Notes: generated from the letters alone by a model not told the origin. 64,000 nt of DNA from Actinobacteria bacterium OV450 (GCA_001298555.1 LJCW01000108.1:34717-98716); one strand, 5' to 3'. Numbered from the stretch's first letter, positions 19,212 through 28,847 are shown. A program made the numbers and translations.

Positions 19212-21293
19212 ATGCGCACCCCGGACTCCGCCATCGCCACGCACTGCCCGTACTGCGCGCTGCAGTGCGGGATGAACCTCCGCCCCGAGCCGGGCGGCGC
19301 GACGGTCGAAGTGGAGGAGCGGGCCGATTTCCCCGTGAACCGGGGCGCGCTGTGCGGCAAGGGGCGCTCCGCCCCCGCCGTGCTCTCCTCCCGGGTGCGC
19401 CTGACCGGGCCGCTCGTCCGCACCCACGCCACCGGAGCGCTGGAGCCGGCCACCTGGGAGGAGGCCCTCGACGCCGTCGCCGCGGGCCTCGCCCGGACGC
19501 GCCACGCGCACGGGCCCGACGCGGTCGGCGTGTTCGGGGGCGGCGGCCTGACCAACGAGAAGGCGTACGCGCTCGGCAAGTTCGCCCGCGTCGCCCTGCG
19601 GACCTCGCAGATCGACTACAACGGCCGCTTCTGCATGTCCTCGGCCGCCGCCGCCCACCAGCGGGCCTTCGGCCTGGACCGCGGACTCCCCTTCCCGCTG
19701 GAGGACATCCCGCGGACAGGCTGCGTCATCCTCGTCGGCTCGAACCCGGCGGAGACCATGCCGCCCGCCCTGCGCTACCTCACCGAGCTGAAGGCGAACG
19801 GCGGCACGCTGATCGTCGTCGACCCGCGCCGGACCCGGACCGCCGAACAGGCCGACCTGCACCTCGCCCCCCGCCCCGGCACCGATCTCGCCCTCGCCCT
19901 GGGCCTGCTGCACCTGGTCGTCGCCGAGGGCCGCACCGACGAGGAGTTCATCGCCGGCCGCACCACCGGCTGGGAGGAGGCCCGCGCCGCGGCGATGGCG
20001 CACTGGCCGGAGCTGGTGGAGCGGATCACCGGCGTGCCCGTCCCCAGGCTCCGCGAGGCGGCCGCCCTGTTCTGCGCGCCGTCCTCCGCGATGGTCCTGA
20101 CCGCCCGCGGACCCGAGCAGCAGTCGAAAGGCACCGACACCGTCGGCGCGTGGATCAACCTGTGCCTGGCCACCGGCCGTGCCGGACGCCCGTTCTCCGG
20201 GTACGGCTGCCTCACCGGCCAGGGCAACGGGCAGGGCGGGCGCGAACACGGCCAGAAGGCCGACCAGCTGCCCGGCTACCGCAAACTGACCGACCCCGCC
20301 GCGCGCGCCCACGTCGCCGAGGTCTGGGGCGTCGACCCCGACAGCCTGCCCGCCCCCGGCCGCAGTGCGTACGAACTCCTCGACGCCCTCGGCACGGACG
20401 TCAAGGCCCTCCTCCTCATGGGGTCCAACCCGGTGGTCTCGGCCCCCCGCGCCGCCCACGTCGAGGACCGCATCCGCGCCCTGGACTTCCTGGCCGTGGC
20501 GGACGTCGTCCTCTCCGAGACGGCGGCCCTCGCGGACGTGGTCCTCCCCGTCACCCAGTGGGCGGAGGAGACCGGCACCACCACCAACCTGGAGGGCCGC
20601 GTCCTGCTGCGCCGCCGCGCCCTGACCCCGCCGCCGGGGGTGCGCAGCGACCTGGACGTGCTGCACGGCCTGGCCGCCCGCCTCGGCGTCGAGAAGGGCT
20701 TCCCCACCGCCCCCGAGGAGGTCTTCGAAGAGCTCCGCCGCGCCTCGGCCGGCGGCCCGGCGGACTACTCGGGCATCTCCTACGCCCGCATCGAGGCCGA
20801 GCAGGGCGTCTTCTGGCCCTGCCCGCAGGAGTCCCACCCCGGCACCCCGCGCCTTTTCCTCGACCGCTTCGCCACCGAGGACGGACGCGCCCGCTTCGTC
20901 CCCGTCTCCCACCGGGACGCGGCCGAGGTCCCGGACCGCGAGTACCCGGTCCTGCTCACCACCGGCCGGGTGGTCGCCCAGTACCAGTCGGGCGCCCAGA
21001 CCCGCCGCGTGGACGAGCTCAACGAGGCGGCCCCCGGCCCCTTCGTGGAGCTCCACCCGCGCCTCGCCTCCCGTATCGGCGCGGTCGAGGGCGCCCCGCT
21101 CGCCGTCGTCTCCCGCCGCGGCCGCGCCGTGGCCCCGGCCCGCATCACGGACGCCATCCGCGCGGACACCGTCTTCATGCCGTTCCACTGGCCGGGCGAG
21201 GGCCGTGCCAACTCCCTGACCAACCCGGCCCTGGACCCCGTTTCCCGCATGCCCGAGTTCAAGGTCTGCGCGGTCCGCGTCGAACCGGCGTGA
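19212..21293 (+). CDS. nasA: Assimilatory nitrate reductase, catalytic subunit
   Basis: Cytoplasmic Mo-bisMGD enzyme reducing nitrate to nitrite. N-terminal [4Fe-4S] ligands Cys12, Cys15, Cys19 and Cys48 are all present (HCPYCALQC ... ALCGKG). The Mo-ligand cysteine is in NGRFCMSSAAAA near residue 140, followed by MGD-binding motifs VGSNPAETMP and GYGCLTGQGNGQGGREHG. The C-terminal molydopterin-binding domain (LLTTGRVVAQYQSGAQTRR) is complete. At 693 residues it lacks the extra C-terminal BFD or flavin modules of some NasA/NasC proteins, so electrons must come from a separate reductase. Confidence 0.95.
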   Translation: MRTPDSAIATHCPYCALQCGMNLRPEPGGATVEVEERADFPVNRGALCGKGRSAPAVLSSRVRLTGPLVRTHATGALEPATWEEALDAVAAGLARTRHAHGPDAVGVFGGGGLTNEKAYALGKFARVALRTSQIDYNGRFCMSSAAAAHQRAFGLDRGLPFPLEDIPRTGCVILVGSNPAETMPPALRYLTELKANGGTLIVVDPRRTRTAEQADLHLAPRPGTDLALALGLLHLVVAEGRTDEEFIAGRTTGWEEARAAAMAHWPELVERITGVPVPRLREAAALFCAPSSAMVLTARGPEQQSKGTDTVGAWINLCLATGRAGRPFSGYGCLTGQGNGQGGREHGQKADQLPGYRKLTDPAARAHVAEVWGVDPDSLPAPGRSAYELLDALGTDVKALLLMGSNPVVSAPRAAHVEDRIRALDFLAVADVVLSETAALADVVLPVTQWAEETGTTTNLEGRVLLRRRALTPPPGVRSDLDVLHGLAARLGVEKGFPTAPEEVFEELRRASAGGPADYSGISYARIEAEQGVFWPCPQESHPGTPRLFLDRFATEDGRARFVPVSHRDAAEVPDREYPVLLTTGRVVAQYQSGAQTRRVDELNEAAPGPFVELHPRLASRIGAVEGAPLAVVSRRGRAVAPARITDAIRADTVFMPFHWPGEGRANSLTNPALDPVSRMPEFKVCAVRVEPA

Positions 21294-21491
21294 CCCGTCC
21301 GGCCCGGGTCCGGGCACGGCGTACTTCTTCTCGGACATGCGTCCGATCCGCATCGGGATTCCCGGCGGGGGGTAACCATCCGGTCACGCACCGGACTCAG
21401 AAAGTGCACGCACGCCCCTCGTGGCGGTGATGTGTCGTACCCCACACTGAAGTGCGGTGCCCCCGTCCTCGGAGCCCTGGAGGTCGCCCCC

Positions 21492-22577
21492 GTGCAGACC
21501 CAGATCCTGACCGTCAACGTGAGCCCGCCCGTGCACGACGCCGAGGCCACTGCGGGTGAAGAGCCCGAGGTCGACGCCGTGGACGAGGAGCCCGAAGAGC
21601 CCGAGGTACTGGAGCTGATCGAGCAGGCGCCCGAACCGCGCCGGCGCGCGGACAGCGGCGGAGCGGGCCCTTCCGCAGACCTGTTCCGGCAGTACCTGCG
21701 CGAGATAGGCAGGATCCCGCTGCTCTCCGCCGCCGAGGAGGTCGAGCTCGCGCGCCGCGTCGAAGCCGGCCTGTTCGCCGAGGAGAAACTGGGCAACAGC
21801 CCCGACCTCGACCTGCGGCTCGCCCTCGACCTCGACAAGCTCGTCGTCATGGGGCGGATGGCCAAGAGGCGCCTCATCGAGTCGAACCTGCGGCTGGTCG
21901 TCTCCGTCGCGAAGCGCTACGTGGGCCGCGGGCTCACCATGCTCGACCTCGTGCAGGAGGGGAACCTCGGGCTCATCCGGGCCGTCGAGAAGTTCGACTA
22001 CGCCCGCGGGTACAAGTTCTCCACCTATGCCACCTGGTGGATCCGGCAGGCCATGTCGCGCGCCCTCGCCGACCAGGCCCGCACCATCCGTGTGCCCGTC
22101 CATGTCGTCGAGCTGATCAACCGCGTCGTCCGCGTCCAGCGCCGCATGCTCCAGGAACGCGGGTACGAGCCCACCGCCGAAGAGGTCGCCGTCCACCTGG
22201 AACTGACGCCCGAGCGGGTCCTGGAGGTGCTCCGCCTCGCCCAGGAGCCCGTCTCGCTCCACGCGCCCGTCGGCGAGGAGGACGACGTCGCGCTCGGCGA
22301 CCTGATAGAGGACGGGGACGCCGCCTCGCCCATGGAGTCCGCCGCGTTCTTCCTGCTCCGCGAACACCTCGAAGCCGTCCTGTCGACCCTCGGCGAGCGC
22401 GAACGCAAGGTCGTACAGCTGCGCTACGGCCTGGCCGACGGCAGGCCCCGCACGCTGGAGGAGATCGGGCGGATCTTCGGCGTCACGCGCGAGCGGATCC
22501 GCCAGATCGAGTCCAAGACCCTCAACAAGCTGCGCGACCACGCCTTCGCCGACCAGCTCCGCGGCTACCTGGACTGA
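21492..22577 (+). CDS. hrdA: RNA polymerase group 2 sigma factor, HrdA-like
   Basis: A sigma-70 family factor of 361 residues with regions 1.2 ([20 protein letters not shown]), 2 ([20 protein letters not shown] in 2.3-2.4), 3 and 4.2 ([19 protein letters not shown]). It lacks the long N-terminal extension of the primary factor HrdB, so it is a non-essential group 2 factor. I call it HrdA from the size and from its neighbourhood near nasA; HrdC or HrdD cannot be fully excluded. GTG 21492 is preferred over GTG 21432 because GGAGG lies eight bases upstream; the longer form would add 20 residues. Confidence 0.85.
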   Translation: MQTQILTVNVSPPVHDAEATAGEEPEVDAVDEEPEEPEVLELIEQAPEPRRRADSGGAGPSADLFRQYLREIGRIPLLSAAEEVELARRVEAGLFAEEKLGNSPDLDLRLALDLDKLVVMGRMAKRRLIESNLRLVVSVAKRYVGRGLTMLDLVQEGNLGLIRAVEKFDYARGYKFSTYATWWIRQAMSRALADQARTIRVPVHVVELINRVVRVQRRMLQERGYEPTAEEVAVHLELTPERVLEVLRLAQEPVSLHAPVGEEDDVALGDLIEDGDAASPMESAAFFLLREHLEAVLSTLGERERKVVQLRYGLADGRPRTLEEIGRIFGVTRERIRQIESKTLNKLRDHAFADQLRGYLD

Positions 22578-22638
22578 CGGGCCGGGACACCGGGACCGGG
22601 ACACCGGGACCGCCACAGGCGGGGCTGGGAACGGAGAA

Positions 22639-22666
22639 GGGGTGCCCCCTGGCGGGAGGGCACCCC
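22639..22666. terminator. Bidirectional terminator between sigma factor and ABC exporter
   Basis: GGGGTGCCC (22639-22647) pairs with GGGCACCCC (22658-22666) between two converging genes. Confidence 0.75.
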
Positions 22667-22716
22667 TGGCAACCCGGCACGACACCGGTCCAACACCGGC
22701 GTGGGACCGGCCGACG

Positions 22717-24639
22717 CTAGTCGACCTCGGCCACCGCCTGCGCGAACTGCGCCGCGTACAGGCGCGCGTACGCGCCCTCCGCCTCCAGCAGCTCCTCGTG
22801 CGTCCCCTGCTCCACGATCGAGCCGCTCTCCATCACCAGGATCACGTCCGCGTCGCGGATCGTGGACAGCCGGTGCGCGATCACGAACGACGTACGGCCG
22901 TGCGCGAGGCGCGCCATCGCCTTCTGGATCAGCACCTCGGTACGGGTGTCCACCGAGCTCGTCGCCTCGTCGAGGACCAGGATCACCGGGTCCGACAGGA
23001 ACGCCCGGGCAATGGTGATCAGCTGCTTCTCGCCCGCGCTGACCCCCGCACCCTCGTCGTCCAGCACGGTGTCGTAGCCGTCCGGCAGGGTGCGGATGAA
23101 CCGGTCCGCGTGGGCGGCCCGCGCCGCCTCCTCGATCTCGGCGCGCGTGACCTCGCGGGCTGCACCGTAGGCGATGTTCTCCGCGATGGTGCCGCCGAAC
23201 AGCCACGTGTCCTGGAGCACCATGCCGATGCCGCCGCGCAGTTCCTCACGGGTCATCTTCGCGATGTCGACCCCGTCGAGGGCGATCTCGCCGCCCGTGA
23301 CCTCGTAGAACCGCATCAGCAGGTTGACGAGCGTGGTCTTGCCGGCGCCCGTCGGGCCGACGATCGCGACCGTGTGGCCGGGTTCGACGGTCAGCGACAG
23401 GTTCTCGATGAGCGGCTTGTCCGGCTCGTAGCGGAAGGCCACCTTGTCGAGCGTGACCTGGCCGCGGAGCTGCTCCGGCCGCTCCGGGACCTCCGCGTCC
23501 GGCTCCTGCTCCTCGGCGTCGAGCAGCTCGTACACCCGCTCCGCCGAGGCGACACCGGACTGCACCAGGTTCGCCATCGACGCGACCTGCGTCAGCGGCA
23601 TCGAGAACTGGCGCGAGTACTGGATGAACGCCTGCACGTCACCGATCGACAGGCTGCCCGAGGCCACCCGCAGACCGCCGACGACAGCCACCAGCACGTA
23701 GTTGATGTTCGAGATGAAGAACATCACCGGCTGCATGATCCCGCTGACCAGCTGCGCCTTGAACGAGGCCCGGTACAGCGCCTCGTTCTGCTCGGCGAAG
23801 ACGGCCGCGGACTCCTTCTGCCGGCCGAAGACCTTGACCAGCGTGTGGCCCGAGTACATCTCCTCGATGTGCGCGTTGAGCGCGCCCGTCGACTTCCACT
23901 GCGCCACGAACTGCGGCTGCGACTTCTTGCCGATCTTCGCCGCGACGACGACCGACACCGGGATCGTCACCAGCGCGACCAGCGCCAGCAGCGGTGAGAT
24001 CCAGAACATCATCGCCAGCACACCGACGATCGTCAGCAGCGAGTTCAGCAGCTGGCCCATCGTCTGCTGGAGCGTCTGCCCGATGTTGTCGATGTCGTTG
24101 GTGGCCCGGCTGAGCACCTCACCGCGCTTCTGCCGGTCGAAGTACGACAGCGGCAGCCGCGACAGCTTCGCCTGGAGCTCCTCGCGCATCCGGTACACGG
24201 TGCCGTTCATGATGTGGTTCGACAGCCGCGTCGCCACCAGCATCAGCAGGCCGGCGAGGGTGAACACCACCAGCGCCCAGATCGCCACGACCCCGACGGC
24301 GCCGAAGTCGATGCCCTCGCCGGGGGTGAAGTCGGTGCCGGACAGCATGTCCGCCATCCTGCCCTGGCCCTTGGCGCGCAGCCCGTCCAGCGCCTGCTGC
24401 TTGGTGATCCCGGCCGGCATCTGGCGGCCGACGATCCCCGCGAACACCAGGTCGGTGGCCTGGCCCAGGATCTTCGGGCCGACGACCGAACAGGCGACGC
24501 TGCCGACGACGGCGACGACCATGCCCCACAGCTTGACGCGGTCGTGCGCGATCTGGCCCAGCAGTCGTTTGCCCGAGCCCTTGAAATCCAGGGACCGCTC
24601 GGCCGGCCCCATCATCATCCGTCCTCCGGGCCCGCTCAT
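22717..24639 (-). CDS. Heterodimeric ABC exporter subunit, consensus-Walker-B half
   Basis: A 640-residue half-transporter: six transmembrane helices (residues ~40-350) and one nucleotide-binding domain. Walker A is VGPTGAGKTTLVN, Walker B ILVLDEATSSVD with the catalytic Glu, but the signature is VSAGEKQLI instead of LSGGQ. It starts in an ATGA overlap with the upstream half-transporter and so is its coupled partner. Such BmrCD/TM287-288-like pairs export drugs or lipids. A Gln/Gly-poor loop of ~40 residues in the first extracellular region (QQALDGLRAKGQGRMADM) is longer than usual. Confidence 0.92.
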   Translation of the reverse strand: MSGPGGRMMMGPAERSLDFKGSGKRLLGQIAHDRVKLWGMVVAVVGSVACSVVGPKILGQATDLVFAGIVGRQMPAGITKQQALDGLRAKGQGRMADMLSGTDFTPGEGIDFGAVGVVAIWALVVFTLAGLLMLVATRLSNHIMNGTVYRMREELQAKLSRLPLSYFDRQKRGEVLSRATNDIDNIGQTLQQTMGQLLNSLLTIVGVLAMMFWISPLLALVALVTIPVSVVVAAKIGKKSQPQFVAQWKSTGALNAHIEEMYSGHTLVKVFGRQKESAAVFAEQNEALYRASFKAQLVSGIMQPVMFFISNINYVLVAVVGGLRVASGSLSIGDVQAFIQYSRQFSMPLTQVASMANLVQSGVASAERVYELLDAEEQEPDAEVPERPEQLRGQVTLDKVAFRYEPDKPLIENLSLTVEPGHTVAIVGPTGAGKTTLVNLLMRFYEVTGGEIALDGVDIAKMTREELRGGIGMVLQDTWLFGGTIAENIAYGAAREVTRAEIEEAARAAHADRFIRTLPDGYDTVLDDEGAGVSAGEKQLITIARAFLSDPVILVLDEATSSVDTRTEVLIQKAMARLAHGRTSFVIAHRLSTIRDADVILVMESGSIVEQGTHEELLEAEGAYARLYAAQFAQAVAEVD

Positions 24640-26369
24640 GCGGCCTCCGCCTCCGTCAGCTGGGAGAGCACGATCTCCCGGTAGGTCTCGTTGTCGGCCA
24701 TCAGCTCGTGGTGGCGCCCCTCGCCTACGACCTGGCCCTCGTCCAGCACGATGATCCGGTCGGCGTCGCGGATCGTGGAGACGCGCTGGGCGACGATGAC
24801 GACCGTCGCCTCCTCCGTCTCGCGGGCGAGCGCCGCGCGCAGCGCCGCGTCCGTCGCGTAGTCCAGGGCCGAGAAGGAGTCGTCGAACAGATAGATCTCC
24901 GGGCGCTGCACCAGCGTGCGCGCGATGGCCAGACGCTGGCGCTGGCCTCCGGAGACGTTCGTTCCGCCCTGGGTGATCGGCGCGTCCAGGCCGCCGTCCA
25001 GCTCGGACACGAAGTCCTTGGCCTGCGCCACCTCCAGTGCGTGCCACAGCTCCTCGTCGGAGGCGTCGGGGCGTCCGTAGCGCAGGTTCGAGGCGACGGT
25101 CCCGGAGAACAGGTACGGCTTCTGCGGGACCATGCCCACCGTCTTGGCGAGCAGTTCCGGATCGAGGCGGCGCACGTCCTCCCCGTCGACGAGCACGTCG
25201 CCGCCGGTCGCGTCGAACAGCCGCGGAACCAGGCCCAGCAGCGTGGACTTGCCGCTGCCGGTGGAGCCGATCACCGCGGTGGTCTCGCCGGGGCGGGCCA
25301 CCAGGTCCACCCCGCGCAGCACCGGGGCCTCGGCGCCCGGGTAGCGGAAGTCGGCGCCGCGCAGCTCCAGCCGGCCGCGGGCGAGCAGCTTGCGCACGGG
25401 GTCGGCGGGCGGGACGACGCTGGACTCGGTGTCCAGCACCTCCTGGACGCGCTCGGCACACACCTCGGCGCGCGGCACCATCATGAACATGAAGGTGGCC
25501 ATCATCACGGACATGACGATCTGCATCAGGTAGGCGAGGAAGGCCGTCAGCTGGCCGATCTCCATGCCGCCGCTGTCGATGCGCATCGCGCCGAACCAGA
25601 TCACGGCGACGCTGGAGATGTTCACGACCACGATCACGGTCGGGAACATCAGCGCGAGCAGCCGACCGGCCGCGAGGGAGACCCCGGTCAGGTCGGCGTT
25701 GGCCTCCCGGAACCGGTCCTTCTCGTACTCGTCGCGGATGAAGGCGCGGATCACGCGGTTGCCGGTGATCTGCTCGCGCAGCACCCGGTTCACGGTGTCC
25801 AGACGGACCTGCATCTTCCGGAACAGCGGGCGGGTCCGGAAGACGATCGCGCCGACCGACAGGCCGAGGACGGGGACCACGGCCAGCAGGACGCCCGACA
25901 GCTTCACGTCGAGCGAGAGCGCCATGGCGATGCCGCCGATGCACATGATCGGAGCCGAGACCATCAGCGTGAAGGTCATCAGCACCAGCATCTGGATCTG
26001 CTGCACGTCGTTCGTCGTACGGGTGATCAGCGACGGCGCGCCGAACTGGCCGAGCTCCCGGGCGGAGAAGCTCTGCACCCGGTCGAAGACGGACGCGCGG
26101 ATGTCGCGGCCGACGGCGGCCGCGGTGCGGGCGCCGAAGTAGACGGCGCCGCAGTTGCACCCGAGCTGGACGAGGGAGACGCCCAGCATCAGCGCGCCGA
26201 AGCGCAGGATGTAGCCGGTGTCCCCGCTGACGACACCGTTGTCGATGATGTCCGCGTTCAGCGTGGGCAGGTAGAGGCTCGCACTGGTCTGCAGCAGTTG
26301 CAGCAGCACGAGCAGGGCAATCGGTTTCCGGTACGGACTCAGATGGGTCCGCAGAAGTCGTATGAGCAC
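24636..26369 (-). CDS. Heterodimeric ABC exporter subunit, degenerate-Walker-B half
   Basis: A 577-residue half-transporter with six transmembrane helices and one NBD. Walker A is IGSTGSGKSTLLG and the signature is the canonical NVSGGQRQRLAIAR, but Walker B reads IYLFDDSFSALD with Asp in place of the catalytic Glu. Together with the non-canonical signature of its partner this builds one degenerate ATP site, the hallmark of asymmetric exporters. The start GTG 26369 (VLIRLLRTHLSPY) is preferred since GGAG stands seven bases upstream and family members begin LIRLLR; an upstream ATG at 26450 would add 27 unlikely residues. Confidence 0.92.
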   Translation of the reverse strand: MLIRLLRTHLSPYRKPIALLVLLQLLQTSASLYLPTLNADIIDNGVVSGDTGYILRFGALMLGVSLVQLGCNCGAVYFGARTAAAVGRDIRASVFDRVQSFSARELGQFGAPSLITRTTNDVQQIQMLVLMTFTLMVSAPIMCIGGIAMALSLDVKLSGVLLAVVPVLGLSVGAIVFRTRPLFRKMQVRLDTVNRVLREQITGNRVIRAFIRDEYEKDRFREANADLTGVSLAAGRLLALMFPTVIVVVNISSVAVIWFGAMRIDSGGMEIGQLTAFLAYLMQIVMSVMMATFMFMMVPRAEVCAERVQEVLDTESSVVPPADPVRKLLARGRLELRGADFRYPGAEAPVLRGVDLVARPGETTAVIGSTGSGKSTLLGLVPRLFDATGGDVLVDGEDVRRLDPELLAKTVGMVPQKPYLFSGTVASNLRYGRPDASDEELWHALEVAQAKDFVSELDGGLDAPITQGGTNVSGGQRQRLAIARTLVQRPEIYLFDDSFSALDYATDAALRAALARETEEATVVIVAQRVSTIRDADRIIVLDEGQVVGEGRHHELMADNETYREIVLSQLTEAEAA

Positions 26370-26480
26370 GCGCAGGCTCCGGTCGGCAAGATCGAGGGGG
26401 TTCGCTCCATCTTCGGCCACCGCGCAGCCGATCCCCACCGGTTTTCGCAAAGGCCCGTCAAAAGGAGGAGACCGGCCGGC

Positions 26481-26506
26481 GGGCCTACTCCCACGGCAGT
26501 AGGCCC
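26481..26506 (-). terminator. Terminator after the FGGY kinase gene
   Basis: GGGCCTACT (26481-26489) pairs with AGTAGGCCC (26498-26506), 32 nt past the kinase stop on the minus strand. Confidence 0.7.
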
Positions 26507-26537
26507 CGCGCCCGAGCGCGCGCCGATGCCCCGCGGC

Positions 26538-27992
26538 TCAGCCCTGGAACGCCCCCGGGTGGATCTGCTCACGCGTCGCGATGTACTGCTGGCGCACCGC
26601 CTGCCACGCCGGGTACTCGTCGCCCGGCTCGAAGACCTGCGCCACCGGACCCGGCCACACCGGCGGGGTGTGCGGGGCCAGCGTGCCCTGCTGCACCCCC
26701 AGCGCCCACGCGGCCTGGCGCGCCGCGCCCAGCGCCGCGTAGTCGGCCGGCGCGGGGACGACGATCTGCGTGCCGAACAGTCCCGGAGCGGCCGCCTGTA
26801 CGGCGGGCAGCTCGGCCGCCGCGCCCAGCAGGAACACCCGGCGGATCTCGACCCCGCGCGAACGCAGCACGTCGAGCGCGTCCGCGAGCCCGCACAGCAT
26901 GCCCTCGAACGCGGCCCGGGCCAGGTGCTCCGGCTTCATCGAGTCCCGCCGCAGCCCGGACAGGGTCCCGGCGGTGTGCGGCAGGTTCGGCGTCCGCTCG
27001 CCCTCCAGGTACGGCAGGAGAACGAGCCCGTGCGCGCCCGGCGTCGACTTCAGCGCGAGCTCGGACAGCCCGTCGAGATCGGTGCCCAGCAGTTCGGCGG
27101 TGCCCCGCAGCGCCCGTACGGCATTGGAGACGTTCACCACCGGCAGGTGCATGCCGCTGGCGTCGGCCAGCGAGGTGATCAGCCCGCCCGGCTCCGTCAG
27201 CGCCTCGTGGTGCACGGCCATCACCGAGCCCGAGGCGCCCAGCGAGACCACCGCGTCGCCGGGCCCGAGGCCCAGCCCGAGCGCGGCGGCCATGGTCTCC
27301 CCGGTGCCGGCGGAGATCAGCAGCCCCTCCGGTGTCATCCCGGCGGCGTCGGCCGGCCCGAGCACCTCGGGCAGCAGCGCCATGTGCCCGAGCGCCAGCT
27401 CGACCAGGTCGGGCCGGTACGAACCGGTGGCCGCCGACCAGTACCCGGTGCCCGAGGCGCCGCCGCGGTCGGTGGTCCGCCGGACCGGACGGCCCAGCAA
27501 CTGCCAGACCAGCCAGTCGTGCGCGGACATCAGCACGGCGACCCGGCGGGCCGCCTCCGGCTCGGTGCGGGCCAGCCAGGCCAGCTTCGCCACCGGCTGT
27601 GCAGACTGCGGGACGGACCCGACGGCCTCGGCCCAGGCCTGCCGGCCGCCCAGCGCCTCGACGAGTTCGGCGGCGGCGACCTGGCCGCGCTTGTCGTTGC
27701 CGATCAGGGCCGGACGGACCAGGGCGCCCTGCTGGTCCAGGGGCAGCAGTCCGTGCTGCTGCGCGGAGACGCCTATGGCCTGGACGCCCTCGAGGAGCCC
27801 GCCGCCGGCGGCCTCGCCGAGGGAGAGCAGCCAGGCCTGCGGGTCGGTCTCGTGGGGGTGGACGCCCTCGGGGTCGCCCGCGGGCTGTGGATGGGGCGCG
27901 TAGCCCTGGCGCAGGACGGCACCGGTCTCGGTGTCACAGACGACTATGCGAGTGAAGGCGGAAGAGCTGTCCAGCCCGGCGACTATCCCCAT
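26538..27992 (-). CDS. xylB: FGGY-family carbohydrate kinase, xylulokinase-like
   Basis: ATP-dependent sugar kinase of 484 residues. The first FGGY domain begins VAGLDSSSAFTRIVVCD (phosphate loop) and contains ISAQQHGLLPLD-like residues near 75 that contact the sugar. The second domain holds VVSLGASGSVMAV and the adenosine motif VFLLGAAAELPAV. The sequence fits xylulose kinases best, but no xylose isomerase or transporter is nearby, so the substrate (xylulose versus another ketose) is uncertain. Transcribed alone with its own terminator. Confidence 0.8.
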   Translation of the reverse strand: MGIVAGLDSSSAFTRIVVCDTETGAVLRQGYAPHPQPAGDPEGVHPHETDPQAWLLSLGEAAGGGLLEGVQAIGVSAQQHGLLPLDQQGALVRPALIGNDKRGQVAAAELVEALGGRQAWAEAVGSVPQSAQPVAKLAWLARTEPEAARRVAVLMSAHDWLVWQLLGRPVRRTTDRGGASGTGYWSAATGSYRPDLVELALGHMALLPEVLGPADAAGMTPEGLLISAGTGETMAAALGLGLGPGDAVVSLGASGSVMAVHHEALTEPGGLITSLADASGMHLPVVNVSNAVRALRGTAELLGTDLDGLSELALKSTPGAHGLVLLPYLEGERTPNLPHTAGTLSGLRRDSMKPEHLARAAFEGMLCGLADALDVLRSRGVEIRRVFLLGAAAELPAVQAAAPGLFGTQIVVPAPADYAALGAARQAAWALGVQQGTLAPHTPPVWPGPVAQVFEPGDEYPAWQAVRQQYIATREQIHPGAFQG

Positions 27993-28017
27993 GCGGAGAA
28001 TTCTGCCGCACGCCGAA

Positions 28018-28051
28018 CCGGGATCCGCCGCCCGGAGGCGCCGGATCCCGG
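28018..28051 (-). terminator. Terminator after the YtxH-like gene
   Basis: CCGGGATCCG (28018-28027) pairs with CGGATCCCGG (28042-28051), just past the stop at 28065 on the minus strand. Confidence 0.65.
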
Positions 28052-28064
28052 GGAACCTCCCGGC

Positions 28065-28367
28065 TCAGGTGTTGCTGGTGCCCCAGTCGTCCTCGAAGCC
28101 GCCGCCGGTCCGGTCGCGCAGGCTCCGGACCCGCCCGGCCAGGGAGGACGGGATCGCGTCGCCGACCTTGTCGCCCACGGCGGCGAAGGCCTTGCCGGCG
28201 TACTGCCGACCGGTCTGCCCGGCGGTCTCGGCGGCATTGCGCACCGCCGGGTTCTGCGCGAGCCCGCGGGCGGACTTCTTCAGCTGTTCGTAACGTTCGC
28301 GCCCGGCGCGCGTCCCGAGCACGTACCCGAGGGCCAGTCCGACCACGAACGTGACCTTGTACCGCAT
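28065..28367 (-). CDS. Small YtxH-like membrane protein
   Basis: A 100-residue protein with one N-terminal transmembrane helix (VTFVVGLALGYVLGTRAGRE) and a basic amphipathic helical tail. The GxxxGTRAGRERYEQL motif is typical of YtxH/general-stress-type small proteins of actinobacteria. ATG 28367 is chosen with AAGGGTG upstream; a GTG three codons earlier has no usable RBS. Function unknown. Confidence 0.7.
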   Translation of the reverse strand: MRYKVTFVVGLALGYVLGTRAGRERYEQLKKSARGLAQNPAVRNAAETAGQTGRQYAGKAFAAVGDKVGDAIPSSLAGRVRSLRDRTGGGFEDDWGTSNT

Positions 28368-28440
28368 GCCTGTCACCCTTCGTCGTGTGGTGCCCGGCCT
28401 GCTGGCGATACCGATTGGCGGAGCACCCCCCTGCTTGCGC

Positions 28441-28446
28441 TAATCT
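28441..28446 (+). promoter_or_regulatory. Possible -10 box for the tRNA-Asn pair
   Basis: TAATCT lies 67 nt upstream of the first tRNA. A TTGGCG at 28415 is 20 nt upstream, longer than the ideal spacer. Confidence 0.3.
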
Positions 28447-28512
28447 ATGTCTCGCAGCGGGCGCTCGCCCCCCGGCAAGGCCGGAGGTGGGCTGTTCGGT
28501 GCACCGCAGCAA

Positions 28513-28585
28513 TCCCCTGTAGCTCAATTGGCAGAGCAGCCGGCTGTTAACCGGCAGGTTACTGGTTCGAGTCCAGTCGGGGGAG
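28513..28585 (+). tRNA. tRNA-Asn (GTT)
   Basis: A 73-nt cloverleaf: acceptor TCCCCTG/CGGGGGA with one G-U pair, D-arm GCTCAATTGGCAGAGC, anticodon stem GCCGG/CCGGC around CTGTTAA (anticodon GTT), and T-arm with GGTTCGAGTCC. The 3' CCA is not encoded. It is followed five bases later by a near-identical copy. Confidence 0.97.
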
Positions 28586-28590
28586 CGCAG

Positions 28591-28663
28591 TCCCCTGTAG
28601 CTCAATTGGCAGAGCATTCGGCTGTTAACCGGAGGGTTGCTGGTTCGAGTCCAGCCGGGGGAG
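28591..28663 (+). tRNA. tRNA-Asn (GTT), second copy
   Basis: Same length and acceptor stem as the first copy. The anticodon stem differs (TTCGG/CCGGA, one T-G pair) and the T-stem has compensated changes (GCTGG/CCAGC instead of ACTGG/CCAGT). Anticodon GTT. Confidence 0.97.
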
Positions 28664-28667
28664 CGTG

Positions 28668-28703
28668 AAAGAAGAGGGCCCCGCGCGGGTCCTCTTCTTT
28701 TTT
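28668..28703 (+). terminator. Rho-independent terminator of the tRNA-Asn pair
   Basis: AAAGAAGAGG pairs with CCTCTTCTTT with a GC-rich top, and the descending strand runs into a T-tract. It begins five bases after the second tRNA. Confidence 0.9.
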
Positions 28704-28847
28704 GCCCTGGTCCTGGAACCGGGCAGCCCTCAGAACGGTCTCCCTCAGCAGGCGAAGCCGATCATGCGAGGCATCCGAGGCAGGAGATCGTATGAGCGGC
28801 TATGCTGCGGCAGACGGCGCGCACACATGTACGCGCCACGCCGTGAA

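Noticed and set aside
24708..28550. A 1280-codon open frame antisense to the ABC exporter and the FGGY kinase
   Set aside because: It spans three genes on the opposite strand plus tRNA-adjacent DNA and has no recognisable domain; it is a high-GC shadow.
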